From positions 310,001 through 374,000 of the forward strand of contig JABVXU010000022.1 of NCBI GenBank assembly GCA_013365365.1: DNA of 64,000 nt, in the 5' to 3' direction. Positions 14,201-26,517 of this stretch are shown one piece after another. A program made the position numbers and the translations under genes. Origin of the DNA: Cruorifilaria tuberocauda. Its lineage: Eukaryota > Nematoda > Chromadorea > Rhabditida > Onchocercidae. How positions within the stretch are numbered: the stretch's first letter is position 1; each line of letters begins with the position of its first letter. Below the pieces are notes generated by a model. The model was not told where the DNA came from. It saw nothing but the letters and a program-made list of their open reading frames with translations, and ran no database searches.

Positions 14201-17200
14201 ATTCTGGTTCATATGTAACTGAGCAAGAGCAAACACATATAAATCGTCCAAAGCCACCTCCACCTGTTAAACCTTCAATATTTAAGAATAAAACTGCCTA
14301 TAAAAGCATTGAAAGCTCCTTTTCGCAAACCTCGAAACTTAGCGTTTCAATAATTAATGAAAATTTGTCGAAAGCTTCTTCTAATACAGTCGATTCGTCC
14401 GAGGTAGCAATACATGAAGAGAGAAACAAAGGGATAGTATGCACCTTAGATGATACCATGGCAGGTTTTGATTCATCATTCGAAGCAATGAGAATAACGA
14501 ATTTGTGTATTGAGGAACTTAAGAGAGTTGAAAGTGAGTCATCTGCTTCGGAATCTTCCAAGAGGTCGAATAGTAGAAGTGCAATAATTAATAAACGAAC
14601 AAGTTTCATTAACGAAGAAATCAAGAAACCTAAAATGAAGCCACCGCCACCACCCATTCAATCTCTTCAACATCCTTCTAAATCTACGAAGAATATTAAT
14701 AAGATTGAGACTAATAGGAAGAAATTAAATTTGGAAAGTGTTTTTGGCACTAACCAAAATGCTACGGAGAATGACGTGGACAGTGATGAGAGTGGGCCAT
14801 CAAAAGCTCATCGATTTGAACGGTACCTGGACAGCTTGCATATACCCAGGTAAGTAGTGAGAATTACTTTTCAAAATTATTTCAGGAAGTTATCTTCGTT
14901 TTAATAAAATCCATATTAAATGCGCCGATTTCCACCCATTTTCTATCAATTATTTAGAGTTTTGTATTTGCAAACTGAAAAAAAAATGTTTAAAAATGCA
15001 CTGGTACCGTATTTCGTCTATATGTACCAAATTATTTCTTTAACCTTATCTATTATCTCAGCATTATTCAATTGGTCGAATTAGTTTTTTTAATGAATTA
15101 TTTCAGTGTACCATCAATACCACCGCCGTTGCCACCTATACTCTCGCCTCAGGATTCTGTTTACGACGAGATGTATGAAGAAATTGGACAGTTGACATAT
15201 ATTGAGGTGAAATATTTAAATTATTTTGGATTCCGGAAATATCTTCATATTAGTTGCTGCCTAACCATTCATCCTATTTTGCAGGAAAGTGACGGAATTG
15301 ATAAAACAAATGCGCAAATCAATGGAGTCTTACTGCAAGAAGGAAAGTGTGACAAAAAGTCCGCAAGTTTTTATGGCATGAGCTTTATATATAATCTTTA
15401 TATATGTTTGACCCACATGCTTACTAATTTATTTAAAAAAATGAGCATTTAGATATTGTGTGGCTCCAAACTACTTATATGAACCTATCATCCCTTTTTA
15501 AATCTAGCAAAATGTATTTTACCGAAAAAGTTTAACGAACCTTTACCAGAAGAAATTGACCCTTGATACAATAATTTTTGATACCGAGGATTGATGAGCA
15601 GCCAAATATCGTAGAAACAACGTCTGTCAAGGGGGGGAGAGACTGAAAAGGATTTTAGCTTTGCAAAAAGCTTTATACAAAGATTAAGCTAATACCTTCA
15701 GACTAAGCGCGATAAGTTAGCTTTGACAATAAAGTGAGCCAGAATGCTGGTCGAAATGAATCGTTTGAAATGACGTTTGAAGAAAAAAGGATGTAAAATT
15801 CAAATGCTTCGAATATCATTACAGATTTACCCATAAATCTACCTGAATTTTTCCAAAATCATTAGATTAATTTTTATATTTCAAACACTTATCTACAATC
15901 TTCCATCGTTAATGATTCAGTTTTTCAAATATCTAAAAGTAACAATAATTCACAAATATAAACAATGTCGAAAAAAAATTAATTCATTGTAATAATTTTA
16001 TAGTGGACAAGATGAATGTTGTATTGATGAAGAAGGAAACAAATTAAATGATAGTAGCTGTTGGAGTAGCCATTTTGAAGCAGTGTTCAGAGAATCGGAT
16101 GAGAAGAAATATTATTTCAAAAACAAAGAAGTAATTTGGAACAATTAATCAATTCAGTCACTTTATAAATTGACTAATTCAATCATTTCAACAATTAACT
16201 TCATTTTTTATTCGTTCATTTTATCTGCTTATTTTTTTATCCTATCAAGCTGCCAACATAGTTAATTTTTTCTAGAAAGATTTTTGAATTCTGCTTGTTG
16301 AAAATAGATTCCGATCCTAATAGTACTTGGTGGTAAAAAATTATAAGCCATCACATCTTTATTCGAAATGCGGCAATCGAAGTGAAATTCTGAAATTATT
16401 TCCAAATTATTTTATTTAAGTTATTCGTCAAAATTGGAGAGATGAATTCCGAATAAAAATCTCGTAGTTATATTTTTAATATCATTTAAAATCAAATAAA
16501 ATTGCTTCTAATACCTGCATTATCATATAATAATTCCATTTAATCGGTAACGAAATCATTATGTTCATAATAATTTTGTTACCGATTAAATAGAAAATCC
16601 CTATAAATACAAAAATTACATAAAAATGTTATATGAAGATTAAATCATGAATTACATTTATGAGAAAAATTAGTCAATACCAGCGTTTGAGTTTTAAAGT
16701 TTTTTGGAAACGGTGAATTTTTTCACATCATATGTTCCTAAATGCGCATTATTGTTATAGTCAAATTAATCCTTCACAAGTTTTTTCAAAAATTTCGAAA
16801 ACTCTTCTTTTTAGAGTAATGTTAAAACAAGTGAAAAGACAATTGCGATGAGAAGGCCAAGGAGTGCTTTGGAATTCGATAAATTACTGCAAATTAAGTC
16901 GAATATCCGATTGAATATCACGAAAAAGGTTTTAAAACAGTCATTTTTCATTCTTAATAAAATTCAAAATAACAATTAATTAAATATATTATTCTTTACT
17001 TCCTTCTTCAAAGTTTATTTGAACAGTTACTAATTGTGATGAAACATTAGCACAATACACGTTTAATGCATGTATCTCCTCCCCTTCAGCATGACTTCTT
17101 CAGAGGATCTTCGGTATACATTTCTGTTCTTTTGATATGGATCGGTAGAAACAAAGAAAAAGGAATAATTAATTTTACTTCGAGGATTAGTTAGTTATCG

Positions 17201-20200
17201 TCTTCTATTGAAACGTTAAATTCTAAATTAGATCACATAATGATATTTTCGATTTATGATTAAAAATATCTGTTATCCTTTCAATCACCAGCAGCTTCCC
17301 TCTGTGATTCCGTTTCATGTCCTGTAAAGCCTTTTAAATATTTCCTTTAAATTGTCGTAAAAATCAAATAGAAAATAAGTGAATTATAGGTTGGCCAAAT
17401 CAAATTCAAAGTAAGCTCAGCATCGCAAGAAAGACAGCGCTGTAAACGTCTTTCATCAATACCATACATCGATCGAGAAAAATTAAGAAGTCATAATGGT
17501 GATAATGTTTTGACTCAGATAGACTTTCCATTGGATGAGCAGTGTATTTATGGTGATGTTTGGTCTTCGGATGAAGACGAATATGCTTGTACAGTTGTGA
17601 ACAGTTCCCTTAAACAAGGTGACATTTAGTTTAAAATCAAAAGAACTTGATAAATAGATTTAATATTTATTCGATATTGATCAAAATATGTCTTTTCTAG
17701 TTAATCTGATTACAGACTTTTCTTTCAGAACAAGCAAAAAATCAGTCCGATGAAATGATTAACATTGACAAGAATATGCCAGATGAACAATATTCGATGT
17801 TATCAGAAATTGAGCGTGAACTCCGTCTCCGATTTGATGCTCGTGATAATCTTCCCGGTAAACCTCTCAATACTTACAATTTAAGACATGCATATATTTA
17901 TGAGCTATAATATGTTCCTATATTTTTCTGTTAACTAAAATAGTGTAGAAAAATGATACAGTGTGGTTTTATTGCTATTATTGCTATTTGGATCAGTGTG
18001 ATAAAAAATATCGTTAGACTTCTAATTAAAAGTTTAGTTTAATATAATTTTTTCCAGATATCGTATTAGAGTCAAAGAGAAAATCAATGAGTGCCGATCC
18101 ATTACTGCATGATAATGCCTCGATGACAGTCAAAACGGAAAGTAATGATGATAATAATTACAGAATTTGTTGTCAGACCAAAGACGATGAATGGAAATCA
18201 ACAATGGAAGGTTATGGAACTGTTGTGGGTTTTTTTTTGCACCAGAATTTTAATCTAAAATTTGAAAAATGCTAGCAAGACTATATCAATACTACCAGAA
18301 ATAAAGCTGAATTAAACTAAACGAAATTCATTTAGAAGATAGCTTTTTAAACATACCAGTATGTCTAGAAGTGATTATTAGTATAAATTGCAGATTTCAT
18401 CAAATCCGCCATCACTTCAACATAACTGTCTACCGAGTACATCGTCAGATTATACTTTAAAAGAAATCGATAGGGCAATTTATACTGCGAGGTTTGCTTC
18501 TCTATCTCCTTTTTTGAATGCACAATCTACTTTTCAGTGATTAGAAATCTGATGACATAGCTGTGGTCCTGTGGTTCAAAGTGAATAGATTTCTTTCAGG
18601 ATCATTCCAGATCCACAACCACTTTATCAAATTTATATGATGGAACAGAATGGAGGACTAATTTATAAAACGGAGGAGCAGGAAACAACCCAACCGAGTT
18701 TTAGTTTAAAGAGTATCTCTAAGGTAAAAAACCTGCTTAAGCATTTTTCTAACTTCTCTCCAAATGCTTCATTTCTCATCATTTTTTAGAAGATGAAATG
18801 AATTTCAGATGGAACAAACTGTCTCAGCTGTGTCAACGGCTAGCGGACGTGATGCAGATTGCTTTACAACTATGTCGCAAATTAAGCCTAACACATCAGT
18901 GAGACGCGGCCCTTGGGTTACAAGTAGCCATGTTAATCAACGATCACTATGGCGTGAACTCCCGGAGGTGAGTCTGTTTTGTATTATTCGAAAATTCACT
19001 TCAAGATTTTCGCATTCAGTGGTACTTTTTTTAATTAAAAAAAATTAGAATTTCTTAATCAGTTTAATTTTGTCATGAAAAATTTACCTTTTCAAGAGAC
19101 GCGGTTTTCTATCATAATTTTAAAACTCTTTAATTTTAATCATATTAATTTATCAAATTTATAGCTATTTTTCCTCCTCTTATTCTGGTTAGGAAACTGG
19201 ATGATGGCGCAATCGCAACAATGGATGATCAGTTTTTTGTTATCCCAATTTAACATTTTACTAGTTGTATCTCTGGTTCAAGGCTTCCTTTTGATCGTAT
19301 TTCATTAATTTAAGGTGAGAAATGCCGGTTTACTGGAAAGATTAGACGAAGATACGAAGAAACTGCAAGAAGCATATTTTGAAGTGATCACCAGTGAAGC
19401 ATCTTATCTTCGTTCGATCAATATTCTAATTACCCATTTTATGGCTGCTCCTGAAATGCTTGGTAATATTTTTGATTCTTTTTCAGAAATTATTTTGCAA
19501 AAAACTGGCAAAAGATGACTCTATTTTATGAGATTTCCAGGTTCCAAAAGGCCTTCATCAGTGATAACAAATGAGGAACGAAAGCAACTTTTTAGCAACA
19601 TATTTGCTGTTCGAGATTGTAGTGAAAAGTCAGGAAGTTATTGCCAATATTTCATTCATTTGCTTTTTGAAATGAAGAAATATGAATTTAAAATGACAAA
19701 CTAATACGTTGTAAATTTTAATTTAAGATGTTACAATGTTTGCGCCTACAAAAAGTGCACATACTGATTGCTCATGTCATGCGAAGATTTCAAATAATTT
19801 TTAATTCTTTGTTTTGTCAGCGATTACTGCGCTTTTGTTTGATTTGGTCGTAAATTATGAATTCTTCAGATTATTATCAGATTTGGAGAATAGGCTGCAA
19901 GAAAGTTTGATATTGCCTGATGTTTGCGATATTTTATGTGATCATTTCGAAACAAATTTTGATCCATATATCAAATATTGCTCCAATCAAGTTTATCAAG
20001 ATCGAACGCTACGGAAGCTGAAGTTCGTTATTTTATGCAAATATTAATAGTTATTAATAAAATGTGATTTGAATCGATCCCACTAATCCCTCTAATCTCA
20101 TTATATCACTCCTGTTTTCATTTATCAGATGGATTGTGGAATTATGCCACGGTTTTTCTTCGAAAATTCGAAATTCTTATAATTTAGGTCTGAAAATCCT

Positions 20201-23145
20201 TCATTCCTTGCTTGCATTCAGCGCTTGGAAGGCGATCGTTTATGTCAAGGATTGGATATGCGTTCATTTTTAATGTTACCCATGCAGAGAGTTACCCGGT
20301 ATCCACTCTTAATGATTGCAATTCTTGAACATGCACAGCAAGACGCAACAAACTATCAAACTGCCCAAATTGCGTTACATCTCGCCAATCATGTTTGTTT
20401 CTTTCTTTGAGCCAAGCAAAATATCGGTTTAATAAGGTAAAAATCGGAAGGAAATTCAAGATTGTCTGCTAGCTTTTTCTAAAATCCCAATTATTTCCAT
20501 TGTTCGTCATTTTTTGCAAATCGAGAAGATCTCAATTATATAGTAAATGATTAGGATTCATAAGTATCGTTTGCGGGAGGTATTATGTTAGTTCGGAGAT
20601 TACAAGCTGATTTGAAGATAGGAACTGATTTCCAACAGTTTTCTGCCGTTTGATGTTTAATAAGTTCGTCAAATTTGAAACATGGTCTAAAAGTTAATGG
20701 ATTCATTTTATCTTGAATAAAGTAACTTAGGAGTTAGCAAATAAAATAAAAGAAGTCATCATAACAAGTTAAATGGCTTTCTAAATTTTTTCTTTGTGTT
20801 TAGATGAAGGTTTTCATTCATTTCTAATTTTAGATTGTCATTTGCTGCAATGAAAGTGCTCGACATATGGAACGTACCGAGCAATTATTAGAAATTGAGC
20901 GTCGTCTTATTTATAAATCATCTGATTTGAGGTATTTTGAAAGACTTCCTCATCAACAATAATAATTGATCATAATATCCTTTTGAATTCAATTTGTAAC
21001 AGCTTTTTTATGCTATGAATAAAATTATTTACTTTCGATTTATTTTAGGCGCATTCCATTAGTTTCATCGGGACGTTATTTAGTCAAACGTGGATCGCTT
21101 ACGTGTTTAAATGAAAAGCGTCCCAAGAAGCTTTTGAATACTCGGCAGCAATTCCAGAACATCTATATTTTTCTTTTTAGTGATATTATTATGCTAACCA
21201 AAAAAAAAGTGTAGCGAATTCTTGTTAATTTCTTTTTTGCAAATGTTAATTTCAAACACTAAAAATTATTAGAAATATGTCACAAGTATCAAAATTGCAA
21301 AATATTATATAAAGAATTCATGAAATTTCTACATCTATTAATTTATGACATTAAATTCAGGAAAAACTTTCCTTAACAGTACGGCTTTGTTTTTTAATAC
21401 CATATTGTTAATTAAGATTGAAAATGTTGATTTTAAATTCATTACACATATTTTTTTTATCATCTCATAATAATCATTTCAGGAATGGGACTTATATATG
21501 CAAAGATTATTCTGCAAGAAGATTTGTTGATATTGAACCGGTTGAAATTAATGATCCCAAGGTTCGTTCTGTTGAGAAATTCTTATTCTCTTTCAAATTC
21601 CATTAATTTTAAAATTAATTATCTACAATAAGTATTAGAATATTTTTATATTTTCTGTGATAAACTTAATACTTCTTTTAGAAGGAAAACTACATATCAG
21701 GTTGCAATGCAAAGTGGGAGTTCACATATATTTAACGATAGAAATTTTGATAAAGTTAATAAGAATTTAGAGATTTTATTGAAGCAATGTGAATAAATTA
21801 ACTGAGAGAGAATATTTAAAAGTAGATAAATTCTAAAATTGTTGAATTTGAGTTCTCCACGAGTTATGATTCACAACATTAATTATACTACTAAAAATTC
21901 ATTACTAACTTAATTTGTAATCTAAAATCGTTAAGAACTTGCAAAAAGTCTGGTGATTTCTTACAATTACAATTACTTCATCAATTTGCTATTTTTTGAG
22001 CATTCTTTCAAAACCTTTTTTTCATTTTGTTTCAGTTATTGCAGTCGGTTATTGCACACATTCAAGTAAAAAAGCCGCATCTTTTCATTTGTACTCTAAT
22101 GCATAATGCTGTTGGGAAACAAGTGGAACTTCTTTTGAACGCCGATTCAGAAACTGATCGTGAACGATGGCTATCAGCATTAAGACCACCTGCCGTATAA
22201 ATATATTTATATTTTTAGTTTCATTTGTTTCGTGTTTTCTGAAAATTTTTTTTGAAAATTGGTCTAAGGATTCTGTTTTGTTGTTGAAATTGATTTAATT
22301 ACAGTGTAGCAATCCGGAAGAAAAAATCTATGCTGATTGGGATTGCCCACAAGCCATCGCAGTGCATCGATATTTCCCTAATCAAGAAGATGAGTTACCA
22401 TTGGAGAAAGGCGATTTAATCAATATACTACGCAAAATGCCAGATGGTTATCGGATTTAATTTGATTAGTAAATAGTGAATATTCGTCGATAATGTTAAA
22501 TGTAAGAGAAACGAGAGTATAGTAACATTATTTTAGGTTGGTTTTATGGGGAAAAAGTTCATGATTCGTACACTGGTTGGTTTCCATCGTCCTACGTTCA
22601 GCAGGTGACTGTTATTTGTGAGCTTTGAACGAAAGATTGTTAGAAGTAAAATTCATCTCAAAACAAAATTTTTCCAGGAAAAAAATCAAAAAAATCCAAT
22701 GAATATACAAACTATGTCATCTATCAATCTAAGAGAATAAACAATTCTTCAAATTACAGAATAATGTGACGTATATAATTTTCTTTATTTACCTTATTTC
22801 TATGTTTTTCTTTCATGTTTGAAACTTTCTTGCAAAAGAAAGAGCTCTTCAGGTACTCAATGATCATGTTCGAGCAAAAAACTATCGTCAGCGTTTACGC
22901 GTTATTCAGGTTATCTTTAGCCTGTTTCCTTTTAAATCCGTGGTCAATGCTAATAGAAATTTAAATAGTCAATTAAATAAAATTTTGAAAAATCGAATAT
23001 TCTTTTCTTTGTAAAAAACTCATTTATTTTTTAGGCAGCTGCTGATTTTCGTTTTCATCAACGGCAGATGAAATTAGAGACTGAAGAAAACGCTCGCCAT
23101 CTGATGGAGCGATTTTGTAGATTGAGTAACACCAAAAGTGCGTGA
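8206..23145 (+). CDS. ephx-1: Ephexin-type Rho guanine nucleotide exchange factor (DH-PH-SH3)
   Basis: Exons by eye: 8206-8339, 9272-9353, 9584-9702, 9877-9975, 14058-14849, 15107-15206, 15285-15346 (or 15358), 16004-16130, 16815-16928, 17390-17618, 17729-17857, 18058-18224, 18394-18491, 18600-18723, 18809-18967, 19315-19462, 19541-19628, 19870-20022, 20188-20392, 20834-20931, 21049-21210, 21483-21561, 22036-22194, 22305-22446, 22537-22604, 22853-22909, 23035-23145. Phases close throughout, giving about 1334 residues. The N-terminal 840 residues are Ser/Pro-rich with PPPP motifs. The DH domain (about 860-1050) opens after LWRELPEVRNAGLLERL and carries the signature LPMQRVTRYPLLMIAILEHA. A PH domain (about 1080-1208) and an SH3 domain (about 1222-1280; AIAVHRYFPNQEDELPLEKG, then GWFPSSYV) follow. 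This order is that of ephexins (NGEF, ARHGEF5/15/16/19/26), which load GTP on Rho-family GTPases downstream of Eph receptors. The N-terminus is longer than in vertebrate ephexin-1. The start is the first ATG in the open first exon; upstream non-coding exons may exist. Confidence 0.88.
9976..14057 (+). other. Large intron 4 of the ephexin gene
   Basis: A 4.1-kb intron, the longest in this gene. It separates four short N-terminal exons from the 792-base exon. Short open frames inside it (near 10984-11184, 11358-11579 and 12734-12922) have no good splice borders and look like chance. Its size, and the ATG codons early in the next exon (14074), would allow an internal promoter and a shorter isoform; I see no specific element that proves this. 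Confidence 0.6.
16538..16591 (+). other. Near-perfect 25-bp intronic hairpin
   Basis: Arms 16538-16562 and 16567-16591 are inverted copies separated by a 4-base loop (GTTC). Of 25 positions, 23 pair normally, one is G.U (or C.A on the other strand) and one is a mismatch. It sits in the 684-base intron 16131-16814 of the ephexin gene. It may be a microRNA-like precursor, a remnant of a small inverted-repeat element, or simply a hairpin. Confidence 0.85.
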
Positions 23146-23234
23146 AAAGATTTAAAATTAAATTATACTTGTTAAAAAATGTTTCTGTTTACCATCTATC
23201 ACATATTTTATCAACTGATAAAGTGGAATTCAAG

Positions 23235-23240
23235 AATAAA
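23235..23240 (+). terminator. Poly(A) signal of the ephexin gene
   Basis: AATAAA lies 90 bases after the stop at 23143-23145, a usual distance for a short nematode 3' untranslated region. Confidence 0.6.
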
Positions 23241-25530
23241 TTATGTAGTTAATGGAATGTGTTTTTTGATGCAATAATTTCTGTAATCGTTCTTCATACA
23301 GTTGTGAAATTATTATTCTTAGGTAGAATAATGCAAACAGTGCTGCGAATGTATTTATGTTATCACTAATTGATGTTGATTTGGAAGATTCAATGAATAT
23401 TGTAATTATTCATTTGAAGATCTCTGTCTATCACTATTTTCATACGATTATTTCTTGAAATACAGAAAGTTTGAATAAGTTATAATTCCTTTGATTTATT
23501 TCATATAAGCTAACTTTATTTTCATATTTTGAATTTCGTTATAGCTACTGTCACTTTATTCTTTATAATTCCAACTAGACGGAAATTATAGTTTGTTAAC
23601 TACAATATGATTAAATTAATTGTTAAAGTTATTAAGCGATTCACTGTGAGGTGCATTTTGAGATACAAAGTGGGTAATCTCCTAAAATATTTCATTATGT
23701 TTAATTGAAATATTATTAAAATAAATAGATTCTCGTGCTCATTTATCACATGCATGTGTTCCTCCCTATTGTCACCATTTTGTTTAGTTTTTCTTTTTTT
23801 TGCTCCAAACTTCACTTTTATTCGAGTGCTTCAAGAAGCTTTCGTTTTGTGTATTTACATAAATGTATGAATTTTCAAAAGTTTATCATTCTTTGGAGAT
23901 GATATGATTGTTGCTTGAGTTAACGATGTAGAAAAAAGAATTACAGCGCTTATATGTCCCTATCATTTTTTCGTCAGTTTTATCAGTTTCCACATAATCA
24001 TCGTATCGAAATTAAAGTGCTGTTTTGTTTACAATTGAAAAAGTCAGTATGAGCAGTATGTTCAACAGTAACATCTGGAAATTATTTCAAGTGTAAATGA
24101 ATTTTGTTAAATTAAAGACTAGATGGGAACAAGTAATTCTCATTCATTCTTTTTATAAACAGCTCAGTAGTTTCAATATTTTAGGGTTGAGGAGGTAACT
24201 TTACAATAAGTCTTACATTTTGCTTTGATCAAGAAAGTAAGCGAAAATTAAGAAAAAATAGACGAAAAAGAAATGAAATGAATCGAATCGAAATGGACAA
24301 AGAAAAAAGTTGAAGTTCTTGCGCCTGTCGGAAGATACATTCCCGCAAAATGCGTGCAGCTGTTAAAGCGCAGTGCAGATAGCAAATTTGCAATAACAAT
24401 AAAGATTGCAATCATATGAAAAAATTATTTTGTGGTTGGGATGGTAATGTCATGAAAGTTTTTTGATACGCAAATAATTTATTTGACTTGGACTGGACAC
24501 AGTCCAATTGTGATTCGGTTAGAAGCTTAGTTTCTCTGCTGGTCGTATAAGTCAGTACGAATGCTCTACTCAGAACTAATGGAACAACAATCAGTAAGGA
24601 AGAGAAATCTTGTCCCTAGGTCAACAGATACTGCACAAGACGCCCTTATCAGTCATAAACGATATAAGCTCTTGTACTATATTTGTGTTTAAACAAAGAG
24701 CACACAGAAACCCCAAGCAAAGCCGCGGGCGGTATTTAAATCGATTCTTCACAAAAGAGCGGATTAATTTGTAAGAAGAAGTTCATGATGGAAAATAGCA
24801 AAATAGAACGAATCTATAAAACGGTTTTTATAATGAAAATGTGCTAACTAAATCATTAAGCTTTCTTACATTTATATAAATGATGAATCATAGGAAAATT
24901 AACCAATGAGAGGATTTATTAATTTAATTATTTGGTTTGGCTACGTGCTAAATATTGCAGTCCAAAATAGTTTCGAGAAGCTTTTCGACAGATAAGATGA
25001 AGCCAAATGGTTTCTGTACTTAGTGGTAAGCTAACAAGATGTGTTTTTCAGCAGATCCTTTTATTATACATTGCAGAATTAAGATTAGACGATTTTCTGA
25101 TATTATCAGAACCGTTATGGAGAAGTTATAAGACTTAGTTGTTATAAGAATTCAAATTTCAATTAATGACTACTATTAGTCAATTTAAAAACATTTTCCT
25201 TAATTTTTAACAGAAATAACCTTCAAATAAAAATGGATAGTATGTAAATATTGCAGATATTGGTAAATATTAGTTATATATCATTTTATCATCACTTTTA
25301 GTTTTTAGTGATAATTTACGAACTTCCACCAAGTTTTATTTTTCGTTTTTTGTAATAATTTCAAAGGAAAAGATTAAACCGTCCGTTCCGATTTCTCCTC
25401 CACAAAATAGTGGAAAATAACATTCACCGCTTGTTTGTATATATGTCTGTTTGTGATTAAAATTGGCGAACAGTCTTTAATGCTTTTAAAAATTGATTTT
25501 AGCTTTTAAAACAATGAAGTATGTAAGAAT
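23241..25530. other. Intergenic region, convergent gene ends
   Basis: Between the 3' ends of the ephexin gene (plus) and the proline-rich membrane protein gene (minus). Mostly AT-rich. A GC-richer patch at about 24500-24740 contains a 37-codon plus-strand frame at 24579-24692 (starts MEQQSVRKRNLVPRSTDTAQ). It has no splice partner and is not claimed as a gene. Confidence 0.5.
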
Positions 25531-26517
25531 CTATGAGAAAATTTTAAAGCCAGTGAGCACGATAACAACCGCAGCAACTGCTGCCATCAGAAAGAGTATT
25601 GTCAGTATGCCTGATATTATCATGCATGTCTTTTGCGCAGTTGTATATTTAGCATCTGAAATCATCATCTCAAAAAAGCTTCTGAATATTTCTTTCATAT
25701 TTGCAATCTTTATTTCAGAATTTTAATATATTAATTTTTAAAAAGTAAGAATTCATCTTTTATTAGTCAAATTGGGATAAAATCTTTCCAAGTTTTCAAT
25801 TTCATGATCGGAATAAATATTTTATCATTTTAGTCATCTTCACAATATAAATTATGTTAAAAATAGCACTTACCATCTTCGTCACCTTCTTCTCGCTGAA
25901 GAATAATAATATTTTTAAAGTGAAAAGCTTTTGCAAAATTAAAATAAAACTACAAATGAGAAAATAACTTTTAAGGGCAAAAAAAGAAAAATTGGAGAAC
26001 CTATTTTCTCCTTTTCACACTGCCGCCTAATTTTTACTTCTCGATCTTAATCTGGACAATTCTAATAGCAAAAAACAAAGAAGAAGGAATAATTTTGAAA
26101 CAAAAATGCATTAAACAAATTATTAGTGAGAAAAAGAAAAAAGAAATTACGAAAAGTTACCTTTTTTGTCGCTTTTTCTGTTGATTTAGCGCCTTTAAAT
26201 AGTAAAATTACTTTGATATAGAATAATTTTATATTTTCCATATTTAGGAAGACGTAACAGTGTGAATTTAACAGACTTTAGTCGAAGCTAATTAATGGAG
26301 AAGCCCAGGAATGATTTACTTTCCCTTATATCAATTTAAATTGAAATATTTTTTGAAATTAGCAATGTGTTTTGATAATATAAAGCAAACCTATTTGAGC
26401 AGACTTTAATTCTGTGCGATCTTGACCTGGAGTTGCTGGAACAGGCTGTCCTGGCTGTGGTGGTGGTGGTGGTGGTAGAGCATTTGCTGGTCCTAAATCT
26501 TCATACTTATCACCCAT
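25531..26517 (-). CDS. Small proline-rich protein with a C-terminal membrane helix
   Basis: Four exons on minus: 26517-26391, 26192-26161, 25895-25874, 25655-25531. Phases close (1, 0, 1), giving 101 residues. Order: an acidic start (MGDKYEDLGPANAL), six consecutive prolines followed by PQPGQPVPATPGQ, a short Lys/Glu-rich linker made by two tiny exons of 32 and 22 bases, then a C-terminal hydrophobic segment (IISGILTILFLMAAVAAVVI, then VLTGF) ending KIFS. No signal peptide is visible, so a tail-anchored or type II protein with the proline-rich part in the cytosol is inferred; the proline run could bind SH3, WW or EVH1 domains. An AG stands directly before the ATG (26518-26519), suggesting an SL trans-splice or a 5' untranslated exon. 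I do not recognise the family. Confidence 0.72.

Noticed and set aside
14298..14657. Long minus-strand frame of 119 codons
   Set aside because: It is the antisense shadow of the large ephexin exon, which fits its neighbours in phase.
15285..15452. Reading the ephexin exon at 15285 through to the TAG near 15450 as a C-terminus
   Set aside because: The downstream exons continue in phase from a donor at 15347 or 15359; read-through would be at most a minor truncated isoform.
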